Translations under genes and position numbers: made by a program
Notes under the pieces: generated by a model
What the model was told of the DNA's origin: nothing
The model's input: the letters and a program-made list of their open reading frames with translations, nothing else
Databases searched by the model: none
Assembly (NCBI GenBank): GCA_016550395.1
Contig: JABXGY010000026.1
Coordinates: 1-5,304, forward strand
DNA: 5,304 nucleotides
Source of the DNA: an archaeon
GTDB taxonomy: Archaea; Asgardarchaeota; Hermodarchaeia; Hermodarchaeales; Hermodarchaeaceae
Direction of reading: 5' to 3'
In this document: in pieces, positions 1-5,304 of the stretch
How the letters are laid out: every line of letters begins with the position of its first letter
Position numbering within the stretch: position 1 is the stretch's first letter

Positions 1-293
1 AATAATGCGATATCAGAATTGGCTTCGATACCTTCGGCACCTTGGAGTGCTGCGAGCAGCTGCAAGTGGGACCAATCAAGCCCAAAGTCCTTGTTCGCGG
101 ACGCAGTGCTCTGCCCAAAATACTCATTTGTAGGATAAAGCACCTCGTGGCCGCGGAATGCGGATTTACTAATCATACAAAGGACTTTGCAATCACGGAT
201 GCAAATGCCGCACATGCCGCTAACGGGATTGGGATCCCTGGTGCGGAGGGCGGTGCCATCGGTGGATCGTGCGTTACATCGACTATCATCCAT
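1..293 (-). CDS. FMN-binding glutamate-synthase-like protein, N-terminal part (gene runs off left edge)
   Basis: The minus strand reads open from the window edge and gives about 97 residues of a convincing protein. A cysteine motif C28-x2-C31-x3-C35-x3-C39 (within SGMCGICIRDCKVLC) is followed by KSAFRGHEVLYP (43-54) and FGQSTASANKDFGLDWSHLQ (59-78), then GAEGIEANSD. I recognise this as the N-terminal signature of archaeal/anaerobe proteins related to the FMN-containing glutamate synthase domain (GltB/GltS type). These are predicted cytoplasmic flavoenzymes that transfer amino groups to 2-oxoglutarate. The cysteines may bind an Fe-S cluster or metal, which is inference. The start at 293 is chosen because GAGGT lies 8 nt upstream. 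An in-frame ATG at 308 (five residues longer) has no such site, and a TAA lies further upstream. The catalytic FMN domain is outside the window, so the exact substrate cannot be judged. It is divergent from the dodecin gene. Confidence 0.82.
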   Translation of the reverse strand, partial: MDDSRCNARSTDGTALRTRDPNPVSGMCGICIRDCKVLCMISKSAFRGHEVLYPTNEYFGQSTASANKDFGLDWSHLQLLAALQGAEGIEANSDIAL

Positions 294-328
294 CACGATA
301 AACCTCATGTTTTTTTGTGTCGTGGGGT

Positions 329-344
329 CTTTACAATTGTAAAG
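329..344. promoter_or_regulatory. Perfect 16-bp palindrome, candidate operator
   Basis: CTTTACAATTGTAAAG equals its own reverse complement. It lies 36 bp upstream of the chosen start of the glutamate-synthase-like gene, in the divergent spacer shared with the dodecin gene. If the TATA-like element at 369-376 is real, transcription of the minus-strand gene would begin close to 345. The palindrome would then sit directly at or just after the start site, a usual place for an archaeal repressor. The core TACA-AT-TGTA fits the TACAnnTGTA pattern known for BlaI/MecI/CopY winged-helix repressors. No such regulator is seen in the window, so the identity of the binding protein is unknown. Confidence 0.5.
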
Positions 345-353
345 GGATTTGCC

Positions 354-393
354 GTTTGGGTGGTTTGGTTAAAAAGACTTTGGTTGTTTGGGT
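354..393. repeat. Short direct repeats of GTTTGGGT in the divergent promoter region
   Basis: GTTTGGGT occurs at 354-361 and 386-393, 32 bp apart. A near copy, GTTTGGTT, lies at 363-370 between them. Read on the minus strand, the ACCCAAAC-type copies flank the TATA-like element of the glutamate-synthase-like gene. The whole stretch 345-415 is strongly G/T-rich on the plus strand. The repeats could be binding sites for a transcription factor, or merely reflect the skewed composition. Confidence 0.35.
369..376 (-). promoter_or_regulatory. Possible TATA element for the glutamate-synthase-like gene
   Basis: The minus strand reads CTTTTTAA, preceded by AACCAAAGT, which resembles an archaeal BRE/TATA pair. 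It lies about 27 bp before the edge of the palindrome at 329-344 and about 80 bp before the chosen start codon. This is a position-and-composition call in a low-complexity stretch, so it is tentative. Confidence 0.25.
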
Positions 394-474
394 CTGTTTA
401 CAGCATGTGTGTGAAATTTGTTGATAGAAAGCCTTAAGCTCACTTATCGTCAAATAGGGGGAGAGGTTTTGTCT

Positions 475-687
475 ATGGGTGTTATCAAAGTCATTGAATT
501 AGTTGGTAACTCGACAAAAAGCTGGGAAGACGCTGCGAATCAAGCTGTAATGACTGCTGCTAAGACGCTTCGAGGTCTGACTGGCGCTGATGTTGTCGGC
601 ATGACAGCAGTCGTTAAAGAAGGAAAGATTGTCGAATATCGCGCAACAGTCAAGATTGCGTTCATGATTGAAGGCGTCAAAGAATAG
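475..687 (+). CDS. Dodecin family protein, SecE2/calcium-dodecin-like
   Basis: The 70-residue product has the size and fold pattern of dodecins, small beta-alpha-beta-beta proteins that assemble into hollow 12-mers. It shows an initial strand VIKVIELVG, then NS-x3-W17-EDAANQAV in the single helix (about 16-33), and two long strands, GADVVGMTAVV (37-47) and EYRATVKIAFMIEG (54-67). Classical dodecins store or buffer flavin by stacking it on a tryptophan in the first position after the helix. Here that position is Gly37, and the glutamine that contacts flavin in haloarchaeal dodecin is Arg56. Both changes resemble mycobacterial SecE2, described as a calcium-binding dodecin, so flavin binding should not be assumed. 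ATG 475 is chosen over an upstream TTG at 418 because GGGAGAGGT precedes it at proper distance and the family begins at this residue. It stands alone, is divergent from a predicted flavoenzyme gene, and is followed by a terminator. Confidence 0.9.
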   Translation: MGVIKVIELVGNSTKSWEDAANQAVMTAAKTLRGLTGADVVGMTAVVKEGKIVEYRATVKIAFMIEGVKE

Positions 688-694
688 CCTATAT

Positions 695-736
695 GGTTGA
701 GGGATGGTTTACCGTCCCTCCGACCTTTCTTTTTTT
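695..736 (+). terminator. Hairpin plus T-tract terminator after the dodecin gene
   Basis: GAGGGATGG (699-707) and CCGTCCCTC (712-720) form a 9-bp stem with one G-T pair and a TTTA loop. Flanking GGT (695-697) and ACC (723-725) can extend the stem past a small internal loop. A run TTTCTTTTTTT follows (726-736). This has the shape of a bacterial intrinsic terminator; in an archaeon the T-tract alone would be the main signal. It begins 8 bp after the dodecin stop codon. Confidence 0.8.
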
Positions 737-824
737 AGTGGCAATAAGAAGCCTGTTTGAGATTGATATTTTGAAATGAAAACACAAATTAATTCCAAGT
801 CAGGTAGTATTCGACAAATCGATT

Positions 825-828
825 GAGG
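825..828 (+). promoter_or_regulatory. Ribosome binding site deciding the start of the iron-sulfur protein
   Basis: GAGG at 825-828 lies 7 nt before ATG 836 and would be only 1 nt before the alternative in-frame TTG at 830. It therefore supports ATG 836. The preceding spacer 737-824 is AT-rich, and no clear TATA element was identified in it. Confidence 0.6.
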
Positions 829-835
829 ATTGAAT

Positions 836-1945
836 ATGGCAGAAGAAGAAACTGATGTATATCGTGCATTGCAGCAGCACATGGATCAATTTCCTGTGAG
901 ATTTCCCGCAAGGGAGGGAGGTGCAGAGATTCGTCTACTTAAACGTCTGTTTAAGCCAAAAGAGGCCAAGATTGCGACTAAGCTTAGATTCACCCCGTAT
1001 CCCTCGGAAACGGTGGACATCATCTATCCGCGACTAGCGGATACTGGACTTTCAAAACAAGAATTGGAGGAAACCCTGGATGAAATGGCGAAAAAAGGAA
1101 TCATCACCTACCTCAGAGACGGCGAAACAAAATACTATGGAAATGCCCTATGGGTTATTGGCATTTATGAATTTCAAGTGGATAAACTCACACCAGAACT
1201 CTTAGCTGAGATACAGAATTACTACAGCGCACCACCGGTTCAAAAGATTCAAAGTACAGGCATACCTCAGATGCGAACCATTCCCGTTGGACAAAGTATT
1301 CGCCGGGAAGATAGTGTTGCAAATTATGACGATATTCGCCACCTAATTAATCAATCGAAGGGACCCTTCGTGGTAGTAAATTGTGTGTGTCGGCAAGCAA
1401 AAGATCTCGTTGGGGATCCGTGTAAGGCTACGGATCGCCGGGAACTGTGTTTTGGTGTGGGAAAATTTTCGCAAGCCTATATAGATTTTGGATGGGGTCG
1501 TGAAGTTTCCAAAGACGAAATGCTTGCAATTTTAGAGCAAAATAAAAACGAGGGTTTGGTTCTTCAGCCCAGTAACACCAAGGATATCGAATTCGTTTGC
1601 AGTTGTTGTGGATGCTGCTGTGGTTTATTAGAAGGCACGAAAGCTGCTCCCCGTCCTGTTGATTATTTCACCACGAATTACTATTCTAAAGTGGATCCTG
1701 AATTATGCACCGGCTGTGAAACTTGTATTGAATTGTGCCAGATAGAAGCTGCAACGCTTGAAAATGGGATAGTGACTATCAATTTAGATCGCTGCATCGG
1801 GTGTGGCATATGCGTAGCCAATTGTCCTTCAGAAGCAATCCAACTCTTGAAAAAAGATGAGTTGCATGTTCCACCTGAAACTTTTGATGAGATGTATTCG
1901 AAGATTGCACAACGGCGAAAAGAATTAGATAAAACGGCAAAATAA
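836..1945 (+). CDS. Iron-sulfur protein with winged-helix-like N-terminus, Cys-rich core and C-terminal 2x[4Fe-4S] ferredoxin domain
   Basis: The product has 369 residues, no signal peptide and no membrane segment, so it is probably cytoplasmic. Residues about 30-105 look like a winged-helix fold: predicted helices around EIRLLKRLF and SKQELEETLDEMAKKG, then ITYLRDGETKYYG as the wing. The middle part has NCVCR (C183, C185), C196 and C205, followed by CSCCGCCCG with C255, C257, C258, C260, C261 and C262. The C-terminus has two ferredoxin motifs, C291-x2-C294-x2-C297-x3-C301 and C320-x2-C323-x2-C326-x3-C330-P, for two [4Fe-4S] clusters. The first lacks the usual proline after its last cysteine (CQ). 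That makes 18 cysteines, all within these motifs. I recognise the layout from 4Fe-4S proteins of anaerobic bacteria and archaea whose function is not established. An electron-transfer or redox-sensing role is inference. It appears to be a single-gene unit, convergent to the ABC operon. Confidence 0.85.
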   Translation: MAEEETDVYRALQQHMDQFPVRFPAREGGAEIRLLKRLFKPKEAKIATKLRFTPYPSETVDIIYPRLADTGLSKQELEETLDEMAKKGIITYLRDGETKYYGNALWVIGIYEFQVDKLTPELLAEIQNYYSAPPVQKIQSTGIPQMRTIPVGQSIRREDSVANYDDIRHLINQSKGPFVVVNCVCRQAKDLVGDPCKATDRRELCFGVGKFSQAYIDFGWGREVSKDEMLAILEQNKNEGLVLQPSNTKDIEFVCSCCGCCCGLLEGTKAAPRPVDYFTTNYYSKVDPELCTGCETCIELCQIEAATLENGIVTINLDRCIGCGICVANCPSEAIQLLKKDELHVPPETFDEMYSKIAQRRKELDKTAK

Positions 1946-2003
1946 CCTGATCCCAATTCGTCTAAGTTACCAGTGATTCTAAACTAATTAGTTAATATTC
2001 GAA

Positions 2004-2690
2004 CTAGCCACGTCCACCACCGAGGCGACCATCAGACATTGTGAAGTGGCGGTCGGCATATTGAATAAGTTCTTGGTCATGCGTAACGACGACAAAGGTG
2101 ATCTTTTCTTGTTTATTGAGTTTACGGAGAAGCTGCATGATGGAGGCTCCCGTTTTAGTGTCAAGGTCCCCTGTAGGCTCGTCAGCGAAGACCACTTTGG
2201 GTTTATTTACTAAAGCTCGGGCGATAGCAGTTCGCTGCTGCTCTCCGCCTGAGAGCTGTCGAGGAATATGGTCTTTACGTTCAACCATATCAACAGCGCG
2301 AATGACTTCCATGGCTTTATCTTCGATTTCCTTTCCTGTGAGATCCGTGGGCCATAAAGGTGCAGCAACATTCTCATAGACTGTCATAGTGGAGATGAGA
2401 TTAAAGAGTTGAAATATGAATCCAATTTTTTCTTGACGAATTTGGGGGAGAATACGTTCATCAATTACCGTAAGATCCATTTGATCGAAAATGATGCGTC
2501 CATCGGTGGGTCGGTCAAGACCTGAAAGTACGTTGAGAAGTGTAGTTTTTCCACAACCACTTTTCCCTTCGATGACCATGAATTCACCGGAGTGAATGCT
2601 CAAATTGATATCTCGAAGAGCATGGATAATTTCACGACCCCGTCGGTACTCCTTTTGAACTTTTTGAGCTACGATAATATCTTCAGCCAT
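2004..2690 (-). CDS. ABC transporter ATP-binding protein, MacB/LolD type
   Basis: The 228-residue protein is a complete ABC ATPase. It has Walker A GKSGCGKTT (42-50, Lys48), the Q-loop at Gln94 in FIFQLFNLI, signature LSGGEQQR (146-153), Walker B VVFADEP (166-172, Glu171 catalytic), D-loop GDLD (174-177) and the H-loop His204 in VTHD. The sequence around FQLFNLI and ADEPTGDLDT is typical of the MacB/LolD/FtsE-like group, whose partners are FtsX-type permeases acting by mechanotransmission or lipid/peptide extrusion rather than import. The C-terminus is a short glycine-rich tail (LGGGRG). It is the last gene of a three-gene operon: its ATG lies 15 bp after the permease stop codon. The cargo cannot be told from the ATPase. 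The intact motifs suggest it is active. Confidence 0.95.
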   Translation of the reverse strand: MAEDIIVAQKVQKEYRRGREIIHALRDINLSIHSGEFMVIEGKSGCGKTTLLNVLSGLDRPTDGRIIFDQMDLTVIDERILPQIRQEKIGFIFQLFNLISTMTVYENVAAPLWPTDLTGKEIEDKAMEVIRAVDMVERKDHIPRQLSGGEQQRTAIARALVNKPKVVFADEPTGDLDTKTGASIMQLLRKLNKQEKITFVVVTHDQELIQYADRHFTMSDGRLGGGRG

Positions 2691-2699
2691 TCTTCACAT

Positions 2700-2706
2700 C
2701 CTCCTT
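2700..2706 (-). promoter_or_regulatory. Strong Shine-Dalgarno for the ABC ATPase, overlapping the permease stop
   Basis: The minus strand reads AAGGAGG, whose first A is the last base of the TAA stop codon of the upstream permease gene. It is 9 nt from the ATG at 2690. This is the strongest ribosome binding site in the window and indicates translational coupling of permease and ATPase. It also shows that this organism's 16S rRNA keeps a standard anti-SD tail. Confidence 0.7.
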
Positions 2707-3305
2707 TATTCTGGTCGAGTCAGAGCTCGCATCGGACTAATCCGGAGTGTTCGCCAAATCAGAATAAGAATCCCTGGCACTTGGACCAACATTACAGCAC
2801 CAAAAGCAATGAGCATGAAATCTGGTCGGATTAACAGATACCGAAGTGCTTCAGGAATTACCACAATAATGTTTCCTAATGGATCAAGGCTAATCACGAT
2901 CATAGTTGCAGCATAGAAACCTGTAGCGATCACTCCTAAAAGAGCGATTGCTACAACGGCGGCAATGGTAATAAAGATAATTTCACCAAGAACGAGTTCC
3001 CGAATGTCATGATTTGACCAACCTACACATTTCAAGGTCGCAATGTCATCTTTACGTCCATGGGCGATTAACCATGAAAAAAGCATTCCCATGATTGTCC
3101 CAGCCACAAGGGTCCAGCCTATTATTAGATTATAATATGCTAATGCGGCAGGGTCTATCGGTGGTGTAAACAATTCGATATAATATAATCGGACAATGAA
3201 GGCAATCCATGTAAGCAGAATGGAATATGCGATTAAAAACACGATAAAGCGGCGTGTCGTGCGCATTGATATGCGCCAGGCTTTAAAGAAAATTCTAAGT
3301 ACCAT
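2706..3305 (-). CDS. Minimal FtsX-type ABC transporter permease
   Basis: The 199-residue membrane protein has four predicted helices: about 20-41, 57-80, 105-128 and 161-183. The loop between helices 2 and 3, GRKDDIATLKCVGWSNHDI (83-101), and the following LVLGEI match the conserved FtsX-domain pattern: basic residues, then the segment contacting the ATPase, then a Glu-containing helix start. The tail LRISPMRALTRPE (187-199) is the usual FtsX C-terminal motif. MacB, LolC/E and FtsX normally carry a large extracellular domain between helices 1 and 2. Here that loop is only about 15 residues, so the protein is a bare membrane module. The start is ATG 3305, preceded by GAGGAG with a 7-nt spacer; a TTG at 3329 would add eight residues but places the site inside the gene. 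It lies between the four-helix membrane protein and the ATPase in the operon and is probably the ATPase's partner, as a dimer or with the upstream protein. Confidence 0.85.
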   Translation of the reverse strand: MVLRIFFKAWRISMRTTRRFIVFLIAYSILLTWIAFIVRLYYIELFTPPIDPAALAYYNLIIGWTLVAGTIMGMLFSWLIAHGRKDDIATLKCVGWSNHDIRELVLGEIIFITIAAVVAIALLGVIATGFYAATMIVISLDPLGNIIVVIPEALRYLLIRPDFMLIAFGAVMLVQVPGILILIWRTLRISPMRALTRPE

Positions 3306-3312
3306 AATGTAT

Positions 3313-3318
3313 CTCCTC
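3313..3318 (-). promoter_or_regulatory. Ribosome binding site deciding the permease start
   Basis: The minus strand reads GAGGAG, 7 nt before ATG 3305. It fixes the start at 3305 instead of the upstream in-frame TTG at 3329. Confidence 0.6.
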
Positions 3319-3376
3319 TTCCATTGCAATAACTTCTATTCACAAGCACCTTTTAATTCCTTTTACTACTCTTTTC

Positions 3377-3937
3377 TTAAGGGGCCTCCTCTGCTATCCC
3401 CTCAACGACTCTATGAGCATAACGACTGACCATTCGCGATGCCAGTTGAATCAACAATGACACGAAGATGACTGCGAGAGCAAGCACGATGATATTCGGA
3501 TAGATTGAGTTAGTTATTGAATATAGGGCTGGTAATAGATATTTCCAAAGGAGATAGATCGCATAAAGGCCTGCCAATGTAAAGAAGATCACGGAGAATG
3601 CAAAGAGTGTCAGAATAATTTGTCCATCACGACTCTCAGTCGCTACATGACCAATACCTTCACCTAAGACAAAACGTTTCACACGTTTATGCGATCTCAT
3701 AAAGAAGCCAAAGAATAACATGAAGATTAGAAAAGCAATTGCTCCACCAATTAAGAGTAGGAAGACTACAATATCTTGGTTGTCTTTGATGATATTCCAG
3801 ATACCTGTAATGACAAGTAAATACCCCACACTAGCTCCGATCAGAACCAGCAACGCTAGAAGCTGAATAATGAATGTTCCCGTAGTTGCAGCAGAAAAAA
3901 GGGTATCCAGATTGATTTTCTTCCTTACTTCAGACAC
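3377..3937 (-). CDS. Four-helix integral membrane protein of unknown function, first gene of the ABC operon
   Basis: I do not recognise a family for this 186-residue protein. Four hydrophobic helices are visible at about 21-46, 56-80, 108-134 and 147-168. The loop between helices 2 and 3 begins RSHKRVKR, and both ends carry basic residues (RKK at the N-terminus, SR/HR near 167-176). The positive-inside rule therefore places both termini and the long loop in the cytoplasm. The start is GTG 3937: an in-frame TGA lies two codons upstream of it, and GGTGA sits 6 nt before it. The stop is 71 bp ahead of the FtsX-type permease on the same strand, so co-transcription is likely. Its helix and loop layout is almost the same as that of the permease, suggesting either a diverged second permease subunit or an accessory subunit. 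No extracellular domain, lipobox or enzyme motif is seen. Confidence 0.8.
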   Translation of the reverse strand: MSEVRKKINLDTLFSAATTGTFIIQLLALLVLIGASVGYLLVITGIWNIIKDNQDIVVFLLLIGGAIAFLIFMLFFGFFMRSHKRVKRFVLGEGIGHVATESRDGQIILTLFAFSVIFFTLAGLYAIYLLWKYLLPALYSITNSIYPNIIVLALAVIFVSLLIQLASRMVSRYAHRVVEGIAEEAP

Positions 3938-4088
3938 CGCATTTCACCAAATGGTCAATATTACCCCTCTCCTAGGTCACGCTACAAAAAACTTCCGTCA
4001 AGAGCTTTAAGAGACAAAGGCTTATAGGAAGAAGGGGAAGGGATTTCTAGTTTATCCTTTTAACATATGAATTGAGTGGCGATCTTGC
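3938..4088. promoter_or_regulatory. Divergent promoter region between the ABC operon and nadA
   Basis: This 151-bp spacer must carry promoters in both directions. On the plus strand, ACAAAGG (4014-4020) followed by CTTATAGG (4021-4028) resembles an archaeal BRE/TATA pair and would start nadA transcription near 4050, leaving a leader of about 40 nt. On the minus strand, CTCTTAAAG around 4003-4012 is a weaker candidate for the ABC operon. No palindrome longer than 6 bp or riboswitch-like structure was seen by eye. The element assignments are tentative. Confidence 0.4.
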
Positions 4089-5033
4089 ATGGGCGCGAAA
4101 GCAAAACTTCAACAAGAAATTCGGCAATTAGCGCAGCAAAAGAATGCCATTATCTTTGCCCATAATTACCAACCACCAGAAATTCAAGAGGTTGCTGATT
4201 ATATCGGAGACAGTTTTGGTCTTTGCCAAAAAGCACAACAAATCGAGACTAAGGTCATCTTATTTTGTGGAGTTCGATTTATGGCCGAAACTGCAGCAAT
4301 CCTGAATCCTGATAAACGAGTTCTGATGCCTGAACCTTCTGCTCGATGTCCAATGGCTGCTCAATTACCGGCGAAATTAATTCAAGAAGCTAAGACGAAG
4401 CATCCCGGTCTTCCAGTCATTTTATACATCAATACTACTGTTGAAGCAAAAGCCGAGGCTGATGTGATTTGTACTTCCTCTAACTTATGCACCATTTTAG
4501 ATCGTTTGAAGCAGGATCGGGTCCTTTTTGGTCCTGATGGGAATATGGCGGAATATGCCCGTCATATCTGTGGTTATGATGTCGTTCCTATCCCAGATCA
4601 TGGATTTTGTCATGTTCACGTGACTTTTAGTTTTGATCCCCAAATTATGGAATTACAACGCGAGTATCCGAAAGCCAAGTTGCTTGTTCACCCAGAATGT
4701 GATTGGGATCTCCAGTCTCGCGCTGACCTCATCGGTTCAACTGGGCAGATGCTCGAATACGCCCGAAAAAGTTCTGCATCTACCTTCATTATTGCTACCG
4801 AAGTTGATCTCACCTCACGCCTTCAACGAGAACTCCCTCAAAAAACCTTCATTCCTGCCTTGAAATATGCTATCTGTAAAGCCATGAAAAAAATTACACT
4901 AGAAAAAGTCAAGACAAGTTTGTTACATGACCAATTTCACATAACTGTTCCAGAGTCAATAGCAAAGCGAGCCAAAACCGCAATCCAACGAATGATTAAC
5001 CTCACAACCTCCACCGAAACAAATTCAGCTTAA
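4089..5033 (+). CDS. nadA: Quinolinate synthase NadA
   Basis: This [4Fe-4S] enzyme condenses iminoaspartate with dihydroxyacetone phosphate to quinolinate in de novo NAD synthesis, in the cytoplasm. The 314 residues match the short form common in archaea. Visible family motifs are AHNYQPPEIQEVADYIGDS (24-42), CGVRFMAETAAIL (60-72), ARCPMA (85-90), CTSSN (128-132), GFCHVH (172-177), HPEC (201-204), GSTGQM (216-221), TEVDLTSRL (237-245) and CKAMKKITLEKV (263-274). By position, the three cluster ligands should be Cys87, Cys174 and Cys263; all are present, as are His25, the Ser/Asn of TSSN and Glu203 of the active site. ATG 4089 is the first start after an in-frame TGA at 4068. The SD is weak (GAG at 4074). 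A polar tail, TTSTETNSA, follows the conserved part. nadC begins 56 bp downstream on the same strand and uses the product, so the two probably form an operon. Confidence 0.96.
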   Translation: MGAKAKLQQEIRQLAQQKNAIIFAHNYQPPEIQEVADYIGDSFGLCQKAQQIETKVILFCGVRFMAETAAILNPDKRVLMPEPSARCPMAAQLPAKLIQEAKTKHPGLPVILYINTTVEAKAEADVICTSSNLCTILDRLKQDRVLFGPDGNMAEYARHICGYDVVPIPDHGFCHVHVTFSFDPQIMELQREYPKAKLLVHPECDWDLQSRADLIGSTGQMLEYARKSSASTFIIATEVDLTSRLQRELPQKTFIPALKYAICKAMKKITLEKVKTSLLHDQFHITVPESIAKRAKTAIQRMINLTTSTETNSA

Positions 5034-5089
5034 TAGAAGATTATTAGAAGCCCGTCTCATATGAACTAGCCTAGTAAAGGCGAGTGAAC

Positions 5090-5304
5090 ATGACATCATC
5101 TCCTCCATTCATACAGGGTGGACTTCCACATCAATTAATCTTACAAAAATTCTATACCATGCTGGATGAAGACATCGGATTTGGTGATATCACTACCTCC
5201 GCATTGATCCCATCCACTCAACTTGCTCGCGGTCGACTCTTTGCTCGTGAACCAGGTGTCATAGCAGGTATAGAGATAGCCAACATAATTTTCACTGACT
5301 TCGG
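5090..5304 (+). CDS. nadC: Quinolinate phosphoribosyltransferase NadC, N-terminal part (cut by window end)
   Basis: From ATG 5090 the plus strand reads open to the window end, giving 71 residues. LDEDIGFGDITTSALIP (about 24-40), then ARGRLFAREPGVIAGIEIA (46-64), match the start of the NadC N-terminal domain: the EDIGxGDxT signature, then the strand with ARExGVxAG. The enzyme converts quinolinate and PRPP to nicotinate mononucleotide, CO2 and pyrophosphate. The catalytic barrel, with its lysines and arginines, is outside the window. AAAGG (5076-5080) lies 9 nt before the ATG. The gene follows nadA by 56 bp with no terminator between them. The spacer carries no recognisable gene. Confidence 0.93.
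   Translation, partial: MTSSPPFIQGGLPHQLILQKFYTMLDEDIGFGDITTSALIPSTQLARGRLFAREPGVIAGIEIANIIFTDF

Noticed and set aside
42..437. Plus-strand open frame of 131 codons at the left end
   Set aside because: It is antisense to the conserved minus-strand glutamate-synthase-like gene, its product resembles no family, and no ribosome binding site was seen for it.
817..824. AATCGATT palindrome just before the iron-sulfur gene
   Set aside because: Eight bases in an AT-rich spacer are expected by chance, and no partner site was seen.
1681..1956. Minus-strand open frame of 91 codons
   Set aside because: It is a shadow of the C-terminal ferredoxin domain of the plus-strand iron-sulfur gene.
1982..1993. 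12-bp palindrome AACTAATTAGTT between the convergent genes
   Set aside because: It is purely AT-rich apart from one C-G pair, lacks a T-tract, and could arise by chance; I do not call a bidirectional terminator on it.
2098..2379. Plus-strand open frame of 93 codons
   Set aside because: It lies antisense inside the ABC ATPase gene, whose motifs are complete; the product is serine/arginine-rich shadow sequence.
2592..2834. Plus-strand open frame of 80 codons
   Set aside because: It spans the junction of the ATPase and permease genes in antisense and has no recognisable domain.
3196..3429. Plus-strand open frame of 77 codons
   Set aside because: It is antisense to the permease start, the intergenic gap and the end of the upstream gene, with no family resemblance.
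3985..4002. TTGACG on the minus strand as a bacterial -35 box for the ABC operon
   Set aside because: No acceptable -10 element is found about 17 bp downstream.
4633..4863. Plus-strand open frame of 76 codons inside nadA
   Set aside because: It is another reading frame of the well-supported nadA gene.

Overview
The window holds seven genes in three groups. The likely source is an archaeon. Pointers are a short archaeal-size NadA, an FMN-type glutamate-synthase-like protein of the archaeal/anaerobe kind, a multi-[4Fe-4S] protein typical of anaerobes, and TATA-like rather than clear -35/-10 promoter elements. This assignment is inferred from gene content and no rRNA or other marker is present; an Asgard-type lineage would fit, but an anaerobic bacterium is not excluded. 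Most genes start a few bases after a purine-rich Shine-Dalgarno sequence (GAGG, AGGAG, AAGGAGG), which was used to choose starts.

Left part (1-736). A minus-strand gene enters from the left edge and starts near 293. It encodes the N-terminus of an FMN-binding glutamate-synthase-like protein with a four-cysteine motif. It is easy to miss because a longer plus-strand open frame lies antisense to it. It is divergent from a 70-residue dodecin (475-687) that lacks the usual flavin-stacking tryptophan. The spacer between them carries a perfect 16-bp palindrome, a TATA-like element and short repeats, so it looks regulated. The dodecin gene ends in a strong hairpin followed by a T-tract.

Middle (836-3937). 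A single plus-strand gene encodes an 18-cysteine iron-sulfur protein with a probable winged-helix N-terminal part and a C-terminal two-cluster ferredoxin domain. Convergent to it is a three-gene minus-strand operon: an unrecognised four-helix membrane protein, a very small FtsX-type permease without an extracellular domain, and a MacB/LolD-type ATPase. The two membrane proteins share the same helix-and-loop plan although their sequences are not obviously alike. They may form a heteromeric minimal transporter.

Right part (4089-5304). nadA and the start of nadC follow each other on the plus strand: quinolinate synthase and quinolinate phosphoribosyltransferase, two consecutive steps of de novo NAD synthesis. 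nadC is cut by the window end. The gene supplying iminoaspartate (nadB or an aspartate dehydrogenase) is not in the window.

No RNA genes, CRISPR array, insertion sequence or attachment site were seen. The most interesting items are the minimal ABC operon, the dodecin without flavin-binding residues next to a predicted flavoenzyme, and the palindrome in front of that flavoenzyme gene.
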